Shown piece by piece: positions 28,781 through 40,700 of a stretch of DNA of 64,000 nucleotides. The DNA comes from Euborellia annulipes (taxonomy: Eukaryota > Arthropoda > Insecta > Dermaptera > Anisolabididae): contig JAKCPI010003228.1 in the NCBI GenBank assembly GCA_023213315.1, positions 1-64,000 of the forward strand, read 5' to 3'. The stretch's first letter is position 1; every line of letters begins with the position of its first letter. Position numbers and translations under genes: made by a program. The notes beneath the pieces are model-generated. The model made no database searches. It was not told where the DNA came from and was given only the letters and a program-made list of their open reading frames with translations.

Positions 28781-31700
28781 CTAAAAAAAATAAATAAAAA
28801 ATTAACTACTAAAAACAATTTTTTGTGATGTATTTGTAACCTCGGAAGGAATGGAAGAAGAAGATAAAATGTTGAATAGGAATAAGAAGGAAGAAATGAA
28901 AGAAGTGGATGAAACACTGAATAGAAACAAGAAGGTCACAAAGAGTGGACGCGAAATGGCCAAGCCTAAGAGATTCTCAGATTAAAAAAAAAGTAAAAGA
29001 AGAGAAGATGTAAGCGGAGTTGTCATTATTATTATACATTTATATGTTTTCGTTACCGTTGCTTTTTTCTATATATTGTTAATATGATATATATATTGAT
29101 AAAAAAAACTATAAGATATAAGTGGCGTCTCTGGATTTATTTTATTTCATTCTAGTTTACTTAGCGCACATGAAAAATATTCGTGCGCACAAAAATTTTT
29201 GAAAAAAAAAAAATTCAATTATATGCGCTTTTTTAAATTGCCAGAAAAAAACTGCACAGACTTAAAACAGTGCGCACACAGGTCACAAAAAATTAGAGCG
29301 AACACTGCATTTAGGGTGAAGAACAGTGGCGGATTAATGCAATTTTGTCGGGGGGGAGGGGGCGTTTTTTTTTTTTCAATTTTTTTTTTATTTAAGGACT
29401 TTGTCGGCATCTATGGCCATTTAGACCCTTTTACTATTTATTTAAATTGATTGGTAACAAATTCAATTGAAATTAAAGAGCGGAAATCATAATTTCTTTA
29501 GATTACTAGTTTTTATAACTTTATGAATTTCTTCTCGGGGGGAAGGGGGGGGGGCGATCGCCCCCCACCGCCCCCCCCCCTTTAATCCGCCCCTGGTAGA
29601 GAAAGTCAATCTTAATTCGGGTAACTCATAGTCACCATCAATATACTAGGCGGGGGGCCCCGGGGGGGGGGGGGGGGGGGGCCTGAGTGTCAACTCACAT
29701 ATTGAATTTGAAGCTATAGTTGCTACTCTTAATAAATATAATAAATTTTCTGTTTGACTCCTTGGAAGCGAAAGGATTCTGGGACCAGAGTAAATTTTTT
29801 ACTTATGTCCCATTCATTTTAAATGGTATTTAATTTATATATTATGATACTTGTGTTACTAATGAAAAAAACTCGAGAAAACAATAATAAATTTTGTATA
29901 GAAAAATCTAAATTATTCTTCAGATATTGAAAAAATTTGATTATAATTAATTCCACAGTAACATTAGAGCAGCGTTTTCCAAACTGAAGCGCGCTTCCCT
30001 AGGGCGGACTAGTCTAAGGGGAGGCGCGAATATTAGCCACAACGAGCAATTTTCCAAATGATTGCTAGTTTTATAAATAGGAATAAATAAAAAAAATATT
30101 TTTTATATAAATTTATTGTGAGGTATATCATCTGGCTGGGAGTATTAACGCGGTGTCAAAAAAAAAATTTCAAGACATGTCGCCAAAATTACTTCTTTTA
30201 TTGTGACGTTTCGGCCGGACATCTTCAAAGCCGAAGGCGACAATAAATGAAATTTTAATTTTTCATTCAAAATTAAGAAGATGGCCTAGACCAGTGGCCG
30301 AAACGTCAGTTGGAACGTCACAATAAAAGAAATAATTTTGGCTGCATATGTCTTGGAATTTTTTTTTGAGTCCGCCTTAATATAAATTTATATTTTTTAG
30401 CATTAAAAATTTTTATTTTTGTATTATTTTACAAAATGTGGGAGGGGGAGGTGTCATATGATTAAATATTTTTAAGGGAGGCGTTGTAACATAAAGTTTG
30501 GAAACCACTGCATTAGAGATTCAAATTATTACTACGTTAATCTCCGTTTCAAGTACTTTAATTTGAATAAGATTCATTGAAAATTGTGGATTTCTATAGA
30601 ACATATACATATATACATACATACCCATACATTTTTCCATTTCATTTTTATATATAAGAAGATAATCTCAAGAGAAGAAAAGATTTACCCTTGGGAGTAG
30701 AACGCCTGGAGCGCATCCGCCGAGAAAGTCTGGCACGGAGGGGCGGCATTGGATACGATGTTGAAGAATTATCAGAAGGAACGCACATCATCCCATATAC
30801 TCGTATACCAGGAACACTTGCATATGTGGGCTGTTCGTGGCTGAGTGGTCCCTCTGAAAACAACAACAAAAATTAATTAAGAAGAAGAATATTATCCCTC
30901 TATCTAGAAAATATTGCGGTCCCTTGGCCTTGACCAGGAAGTAAATACAATTTGGCTGTCTTTATTTGTCTCTCTTAAGGTGCTAATTTTGGGAGATTCC
31001 AGCGGCCACAATTTTGAAGCTATCGACCTCAATTTTTTTTTAAATTAAAGCTATTTAAAATGTCTACAACTTATAGAAGCCCTTTTTTTTGATTTTCGAA
31101 AAAATAAATTTTTTTTAGATTAATCGCATTAAATAAAAGATATTTTTTAAAAATTCGCTCTATAACTTATAGATAATTAAATTAGTAATCATTGTGTTAA
31201 AAAATAATTAATTTTTTACCCTTAATTAATTAGCTGGAATCTTTAAAATGAAATGGAATAAATCCCTTGTATCCCTATGGGAAAAACTAACGCCATCTCT
31301 TGCCGCCTAGAGTAACTCGGTAGTGAATCGTCTTCTAACGGCTTTTCGAGACGCACACCTTAAGTATAAATTTTTGTTAACCTACTAAAAATAAAATATT
31401 GGAAAAGAACAATTTTGATATTAAAAGTTTCTTCCGATTAATGTAAAAAAAGAGAAAAGAAAAATTCCTAAAGAACTTCAAAGCGGCGTCAGTGAATAAA
31501 CTTTTTAGTGATGCTTTTAAAATTTTTTCACTCATTTAGAGAGATGTGAAAGCTAAGAATCCTTATTTTTTTCTTTTTTGTTAGGGTTCAGTAACGTTTC
31601 ATGTTTTATGATCAACTCCCGTTAGAGATTAGAAAGAAATTAATTGATAGATAACAAAGAGTGAATGCTGGACCTGATGCCCTAAACAAGCTGATTAGAA

Positions 31701-34700
31701 TCAGATTTCGAGTCCGTGACATCTGATTAACTTAAAAATTCCAGAATCTGGTTGTATTGTTGATTGCTTTGAAATTTCGAAAAAAAAAATCCTAAGTCAT
31801 AAATTTTGTAAAAAACTATATAAAAGATGATTGTCCGGATCAAGCGTAATAAAGAAAATTGAAAAAGACAATAATAATAAATTAAATATTTAGCTGTTGT
31901 TTTTAATACAAAGTTCTGACCCTCTTGATCTTGTTTATTGTCGCCCGCACCAAGGACAAACACAAGTCGAAAGACCAGAAGACAAATGTGTCCCTGGTGC
32001 GGGCGTGTGTATTCCTCTGTGTCCCTAAAGGTTCACTATGCAGACCTGCTGCGGGCGTGTGGATCCCTCGATCATTTTTAATCATTTTTACTCGGGTTTG
32101 CTATCTTAAACGATATATTGACTGGATAATGAACAGCTTATTTGAGTGTTGGTTGAAAAAATTCCATCTTTTTCAAACAAGTTAAAAATAAAACTTTTCA
32201 AATCTGAATTAGCCCTCAGGGCTTGGTGTAGAGGTTAGCGTGCTAACCTCGTATACCAAACGTCGCGGGTTCGGACCCCAGGCAGTCCGATGATTTTATT
32301 TAAGCCACTTGGATACCAAATGACTTAAATAAGAATGTCTGGACCCCATAAATGTATATTAAATCAATAACGGTTATCGTAAATGTCTTATATGGCCTAA
32401 GTTGCCGAAAAGACAGTGTGAATGTGTGTGTGAGTGTGAGTGTGAATCAGAAAAAAGTGTGAATGTTTTAAAAAAAAAAAAAAAAAAAAAAGTTCCGGAC
32501 ATTTTATTTATTATATTTATAAAATTTATATTTTTCTTGTATAATAAATTGGTCCTAAAGTTGAGATGTCATTTTTCATTACTAAAAAAGGAAAAATTAA
32601 AATAATTAAATATTTATTAATTCATATACCCGAAAAAAGTAAGGGCGTTGAACCACGCATTCACGTATCCATGTACTCGGTGTCCCTTACTTTTTTCGGG
32701 TATATGAATTAATAAAAATTTAATTATATAAATTTCTTTCGCGGCTCACATACGCGATGTATATAATATCTTAATTGTTGTATATGTATTTTCTTATTTA
32801 TTGAAAAATTAAAATATTGTATTAATTTAATGGAAAAAAATATTTATAGCAAGTTTGCGAGATATGTTTGTGCTTATAATTGGGCAAAATTGCACCCCCT
32901 GGAGTCGAACCAGGACCTCCACGCTTTCGCGGCGGGTGGACTACCCTTATCCTAGGCCCAATAAGCACATCCTGCATCCGCCTATTATATTAATGAAATT
33001 AAAATTTCATTGCCTAGAGAAAGATCTTAAAAACTGAACGCCATCTTTCTCTAGGCATGGAATTTTAATTTCATTAATATAATAGGCGGATGCAAGATGT
33101 GCTTATTGGGCCTAGGATAAGGGTAGTCCACCCGCCGCGAAAGCGTGGAGGTCCTGGTTCGACTCCAGGTGGTGCAATTTTGCCCAATCTTAAGCACAAA
33201 CATATCTCGCAAATTTGCTATCTTAAACGATATATTGACTGGCTAATGAACAGTCTATTTGAGCATTGATTGAAAAAATTCCATCCTTTTCAAACAAGGC
33301 TCTAACTAGTTAAAATATTTATATACAATATTGTTCAATTATTAATTGAGAACAACTTTTGTTTGAGGAAATTCTTTTTATCTTTTATTCTTAATTAGGT
33401 CTTTTTATTAGACGGCTGCAATTCCCTTTAAAACCTTGGCTCTAATTAGCTAAAATTAAGAGATACTAAAATTTTCTTCAAACAAAATTTGTTCGCAATT
33501 AATAATAGAACAATATTGTATATAGGTATTATTTTGATAAATTTATTACTTTAGGATATTTTTTTATTTTTTATTAGGGCCCGTGAAATGACTTTTTCCC
33601 AACTTTGGGACCTCAATTATACAGTAGAGAAAAAAGTCTAATAAATAAAATTTTTCAAGATTTTCATGTTGACGCGGACGCTTTCGACACTCCTCCCCTA
33701 ATATAAACGATCTGCCTACGCGTAGAGCCAGGCGTTCTCTCCATATATTCTCAAATAAATTATAGACTTTATTCATCATCTCTTCTCAAAATAGAGGTAG
33801 GTGTTAGAAGTGTTCTCCACTTTTGGTTAAAAATGACTTTTTTTTTTTTAATTTTCATATTGATTTATTAATGTCGCTCGCTTTGAGATAGTACGCAATT
33901 CATTGGTGTGAATTTGGTTGCCGATTCTTAGTTCGCAGGGGCTCTTATCAAAATGAATATATGAGATATATAGAGAGGACGCGAGTGCGTATTACCTTTA
34001 TAATTAAATTATAATAGTAATTTAGAAAATAATTTTTTCACCAGGGTGGGACATATTAATAATATAAAATTAATCACTAGATAAATAAAATGAATATCAG
34101 CCAAACACCGAATGAACCCCAATACCCAATAAAAGAAATCGTTTCGGCTTTATTTAATTAAAACCGAAACGTTTTCTTTTATTGGGATTTTCTTTCGATG
34201 TTTGGCTAACATCCTGTCATTTTATTTAACTAATCGTTCGACAGTCACTTCTCTCATCTACATCGTTAAAATTAATGCATTTTATGAATATTTTTATATT
34301 TTCTAATATATTGTATAATATTATCAAGAGATGCAGCGAAGTAATATATGTAGAATCTCGCTTAGCGAGCATCTCTCATAACGAGCAAAACAAATTGTAA
34401 AAGAATGACTTGCTTAACAAGCGACGTTTCGCATAACGAGCGACGAGAAGAGGGGAAGTCCCGGATTGTGCGCATATTACATCAGTCATGGGGAGAATGT
34501 TATTGTTTCGCATAACGAGTATGATTCTTGAACGAATTATGCTCGTTGAGCGAGGGTGTAATTCAAAACGTATTTTTAGAGAAGCAAGAGAATCAGAGAG
34601 GGGGGAAAACGTTTATTTAATCAATCGAGCAGGGGAATGATCATAACTTGGAGGGGGGGGGGACAATTAACCAGTTAACTGTTTAATTGTTTAACAGGAT

Positions 34701-37700
34701 AAATATTTTTGACAAGTCAGAAAAATTTCAATTAAAATCTTATTTGTTTTTTTTTTAATCATCAAAACAGTTAATGTTTTCATTCTTTTAAATAATATTA
34801 ATCACTGCTGATCTGTTGAAAATTACCCCAATTACTAACAAATAATAATATTTTTCTATTAAGGGCCGGTTGATTCACTTCTAAATAACTAGCTATCCCT
34901 CGGATAAGCACAAACTAATGTATGCACCCCACGGTACATAATAAATATAATTTGAAATTTATGAAAGACTTTTTTCTGTAATTTTTTTTTTTTAATTTAA
35001 TACGAATAACAATTAGATTCGCTAATATAATTTTATTTTATTTTTTTTGGCACGTGAAGCACAAGATTTACAAATTTAAAAATCTTTTCTCCAAGCGTTA
35101 ATGAGTTAATGTTTGTATTTTATTGCTAACATTCTCTTAAATCCGAAACTCTTAAAACATTACGACTTGAAAAAAAAAAAAAAAAAACATTCATAAAATC
35201 TCTACTTAGATTGCTCACTCAACCTTACTTTACCATATTAATATTATTTTTATTATAATTTTTTGTTCAGGGCTATATTAAATTTATTACTATTATTATT
35301 CGAAAATCCATTATAATTATAATAGTATAATATTCTTCAGCGTGTTTTTCGCTTCAATACCTAACAAATAATTTTTATTGGCTCGCCAATCATTCAATTT
35401 TTTTCTATTATATATAGCGAGAGGGTAAAAAAAATCTAAGCTCATTGGTGACGATTATCGACCTGATGAAGTGTGCAATGAGTCATCGAAACCGAACTGG
35501 TTTAAACAAATAAAAGAAATCACCAAAAAAAAAAAAATCAACCTAGTCGAACAAACCTAAATTAAAAAAAAAAAAACAAGTAATTCCAAAAGGAATTTAC
35601 ATTTTCTAACAGTTATTTTTTTTTAATATTCTCTTTTTTATTCATTTTTATAGAAACTTTTTTTAGAGGGAAAGAAAAAAATAAAGCAGCATGATTATAT
35701 ATAGATTATAGACGTAACTAAACTTTGGTCAAAATGAGAGAAAAATTCAAGCTTATATTAATTTTATAAAGAAAAAAATCTGTTGTGACTTAACGCACCT
35801 TCGGTAATCGAAGGTTGAGCTGTGTTCTGTCAGACCAGATTTTTTTTTATGTTAATCGATAAAAAAAACACTCACCAAGGATATTCTTCTTAGGACACTG
35901 GCAGATCACGAGATAATGACTTTTGCCCGTTCTGATATTTTGTAGAGCTAGGAGTGACCAGTCACTTGTCGGCCTGCACTGTCGCATTTCTGCTACTGGC
36001 TCGCAGGTCTTTACCAAAGTCAGCGCCTGGGGAAAATATTCATAATCTTATTATTTACTTACAATTAGATTATTACGCATTTCAACTTACTCATCATTAG
36101 AAATTATTAATCCTGTCTTCTCTCAGTTTTAAATTAGAAATTAAATTCCTGTTATTATGGGAGTTTTTAATTATATTTGTATTAATTATTTATTAAAAAT
36201 ATAAAGAATGTACAATAAGGGGATTTCCAAGTTGCATTTTTTTAATGCAGGTACTCTCAAATTGATCCTTTATATAAAAAATAATTTCTGCCAAATAATT
36301 ATGAAATGAAAAAGAAATTTGAACAGATTTGTGCTGAGGAACTTTGACAGATGATACAATTTAATCTCTCTTTCTCTTTCAAGGCGCATGTCTTTATTCT
36401 ATCCTAATTAGTCTATAGGATTATTATTTAAACCCCTAGTACAAGAGGCGGATACTCTACCACTTGTGGCCCAAGGACGAGCAAGAATTTAATCTTTTTG
36501 ATAAATACTTAAATTATAGTAATTAAAATTGAGGAAGATATTAAAAAACTTTTCTTATTAGTTCTATTAATTATGCAGTTAACTGAGTAGATCTTGTAGT
36601 AAGGAATGAAAGAAAGAGCAGTTGAGCAGTTTTATTTTTATTGGGCACTTCAAGCCGACGTTTCGGTCAGATATACGACCATCTTCAGGGCTGAAGTATG
36701 TCAACAAAACTCCTCAAAAGGTGAGTGGGAATTGTAAATGATTTTTCTCCTTTATATATTTTATATTCAAAATGTTAACTGCTTAATTTCATTGAATGGT
36801 TACATTTTTCTTTTCTGCAACTCATTATTCCAGTATTTCATGTCAACATTTCCTTCTCCCATCCCCAAATGTATAGATTCCAAAATAATATTAATTTTTT
36901 TTTATAATTTCTTCTTTTAAGTTTTTCTATTTATTTTTATTTATTTATTTATCTTTGTGATATTTTGAAAGGAGGTTTGAATCATCGGCCCTTCGGTTAC
37001 AGCTTTCGGTACATTCAGCGCCACAGGTGATGTGTTCGAGAGTGGAGTCTTGAACTTAGGCAACCAAAATGCTTATCCGTCAGAAGTGTTGTCTTAAAAG
37101 TAGCTTTTCACCTTCAAATGCATTAAAAAAGATTAATTTATTTATTTTAAAAATATTGGTTTGGATGACTAAGCTCCACTATATAGGTCTTTGTGGCGAC
37201 GACTGTACTAAGATTCAAGATCGAAAAAAAGGAAAGAGATAAAAAGCTTAGTTAGTAAGTCGTGGTCACCATTCAAGAGTTCCCTAATTATAAAATTTTT
37301 ATATTTTTAGAAGATTAAATATAAAAGAGAGAAAAGATAAATTAGTGTCAAAAAGATTGTCCCTACTTCAAAACGGCGGTGGTAAAAAAAAAAAAAAAAC
37401 AAAAAAAAAAAGTTTTTTTTTATTTTACTAAAAATCAGGGTAAGGTATTAAATTTTCAACGGTTTGTTTTGGAGAGCAAACTAAAATAAGAACGAAAGTT
37501 TCTATCCCATTAAATAAAGATTGATTAAATAATTACTGGAATAATATATAATTTGATGAAAAAATATGAGTCTTGCTCATTAAAAAAAAAGTAATTTAAG
37601 TAAATCAAAGAAAGGGAGGGGGGGATTGAGGCCTCTCTAATTTTGAACAAATATATCATTATCAGTCTAAATTGGAAGATCGAAATTTTTTGAGATATAC

Positions 37701-40700
37701 TATAAAAAAAATCTTTTTTTAATTAATGTTGAAAACTCATAAATATAATTAAAAAAAAGTGTAGAAATATTTAAAAAAAAAAAATAGTGAGAAAATTATA
37801 ATTTAAATTAAAATAATTAGAACAACTTTCTAACAAGAGAATTTTACATTTTTTTTTTTTGATATATCTTCTATTTTGTAAAAATAAGGAAAAAAAAAAC
37901 TCTCACATCTTTTGTTTCAAATATCACAACCTACACTATGCATAATTATGATGAGATAGGTATTTTTTTTTTTTTTTTACTGGTGAATTTATTTATATGT
38001 CATGTTTATTATTTATAATTCAAAACACGCGAAAACGTAGAAACGAATGTCAAGGAAATGGCATATATAAACAAATTCTTGTCTAAGGTTAAGAGAGCAT
38101 CTCATGCAAGGCAATTTGTTTTCTTCTTTCTAATTTATATTTTTTTATATTTTTATCTTTTTTATTAATTCATAAACTAGAGACTTGGACGGATATTGCT
38201 ATGCCCGTAATTGGAACGGGTCGTTTGAGAAGAAAGTGGAAAAAGAGCAGGACAGTTCTAAAAAAATCTGGTGTGACTGATCGCACAGCACCCTTCGGCA
38301 AGAGAAAGTTGTGTACTGTGCTTGTCACACCAGATTTTTTGTGTCGAGATATATTTAGTTGCCCTTAGCGACTAAGTTCCTAATGGCGCTGAGCTACGAA
38401 TGCTTCCACATCAGTAAAGTGTGCTTCAAACAATTTTCACGAAAAATTTCACTGATATACTTTTTAAAGAGCATCTAAAAAATAGTTTGTTTATGAATTT
38501 TAATCAAAATCGTTGGAAAGAATTTTGACAAAATCGAAAAAAAAAAAAAAACTGAAAAAGTACATTACTAAAGTACTAGTACTTTTTAGCCGATTTTGTT
38601 CAAAAGCTTATTTTCACCTCTTGGGGGGGGGGGGGGTGCCTAACTCAAACAAAAACTTCAACCTCCTAGTTCTTTTCATTCCTGAGATATTTTTTTGTTC
38701 ACACCAAGAGAGGATCCAGAGGTCTTTCTTGGGAGGGGGGGGGGGGAGGGAATCTGGTGTGACTGGTCTCACAACACACAATTGTTTCTTATATTTCGGT
38801 AATTTAAAAACGCATTCTGTACTTGTTTGCCAGAATATAAATACAATTCAAATTTTTAAGTATTAATTTTTAAAATTTTCATTAAAAATGAATTTTTTTT
38901 TCTTTTTGAAAAAAAGTATTTTTTTTTTCAAATCTCGGGGGTGGGGGGGGGGTAATTATCCCCTTTACCCCCCCCAGTATCCGCCCTTGGTTCACACACA
39001 GACCAATTTGCAGGACCCACTTTTTTGGACTCAGGGTACCTCAAAAAATATGTATTAATATACTCATTAAAATCTCGACATCGAATTTCGCATGATCACA
39101 ATACTTTCTCTCTCTATATTTCATATATAGGGTAAGAGAAAGTGAAAAATCTCGATTTTGAAATTGTGCGGAAATTTAAATTTTTTAAGAGAACATATCA
39201 TAAATACTAATTTTGGAAGAAGTTAAATAACAATAAAATTATAATATACAGTCAATCTTACGATTACATTAAACATGTGTTAGTGACTTTAAAAATATAA
39301 ATAATTAAAGAGCAGCCTCGTTAAATCCTTCAGAAATGGAAATATAAATTTTACAAAAATTAACGACATAGAGAAAAAGATAAACAATTTGCCAAGGTCT
39401 TAACTGGAAGAAAATATTTTGTTTACGTATTGTTTATTCTGGATTAGTATGGAAAAATAAATATCAAAATTTTCTTGCATTCATACGGATGGGCTCTGGA
39501 TCGCTCAAAGGCTTGCCGGTCCCGGAGCTGTATATACCTCACCAAAAAGTTTAAATTCAAATATATTCGATTCAGAGTAGGAAAAAAAAATTTCATGAGC
39601 TTATTTAAAATTGAAGCCCAAAGACCGCGGAAAAAATTGCGTAGGAATTTGCGGTTGAAGCCTCATAAGGCCCGGGCCACAGAGATTTATCCCACCTGCA
39701 CCCACGATCGCCTGTTCAGAAAAAATTTCGTTCCTGGAGGGTAGGCAAGCCAAATGACCAATTCACTAATAAATCTTTTCTAAATTAGATTTGGTGAAAG
39801 TTTAACAAATAAAATTTTCTTTTAACTACTGCAATTATTTAAATAAATTCATTCACTTTTCTCGGAAGACCATCACTTAATGCGAAGAATAAAAGTTCAC
39901 TTAATGAATAAACGACTCATTCATATTCAGAAGAAACAACTTATTCTGATGTTTATGTATGTAATGGGAGTTTAAATCATAATAAGCTCGTCATGAATTA
40001 AATTAATAAATGTCCATTTATCCTAGTGCGAATAAATTATAAAGACAGTAATATATTATTAGACTAATTTAGATTATCAAGAGAATTTAATTAAAGTTGT
40101 TTTAGCACTTCTTTATAATTAGAATGTGAAAATACTCCATCATACTTGTTAGAGTGGATATAAAGGTGTGGTGTCGCCAATTATAGGTATAATAATCGAA
40201 ATAAAAAAGTTGCTATAATTTGGCAAAAAAATATAATTCCTTTGCGGAAATATGAAAAATAAGGCCCGGTGCACACGAGAGTTCAAAATAATCGAACTTC
40301 ACGGGTGGGACAGGGGAGGATTTGGGTTAGGAGTAGAAAAAAATTGAGGCACCTCTAAACATGAAAAATAGAACTTAAATATTGAATTGTGAACTATACT
40401 AAAAAAAAAAATTTGAAAAATTTCGAGGTTTTCGGTGCCCCCTTAAATCCGCCTCGGGGTAAAAAGCACAGATAATAATCAGACAAACAAAAAAACATTA
40501 TTATGGGAGTTTTTAATTATAGACCATATTTTGTATCAATTATTTATTAAAAAATATAAATACTGTACAACGTTTCGATTGCTTATTTTTCAGTCGTTTT
40601 CAAGTACTGTACACTTGCTTCGTCTCAAGTGAACTAATCAAGTACTTGATTAGTACACTTGAGACGGAGCAAGTGTACAGTACTTGAAAACGACTGCAAA

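Noticed and set aside
28693..28917. Alternative start MATVSLGKSSRNDR in the terminal exon
   Set aside because: Frame does not fit the phase of the upstream exon; the in-phase reading gives a better terminus.
29650..29682. Long G run as a biological signal
   Set aside because: Homopolymer, possibly sequencing or assembly uncertainty.
30691..30876. Plus-strand frame MGVERLERIRRESLARRGG
   Set aside because: Opposite strand of coding exon 4; the minus strand has both splice sites and joins in phase to neighbouring exons.
32855..33240. Functional tRNA genes in the inverted repeat
   Set aside because: The T-arm is perfect but the anticodon arm and A box are irregular, and both arms of a mobile-looking inverted repeat carry the same block.
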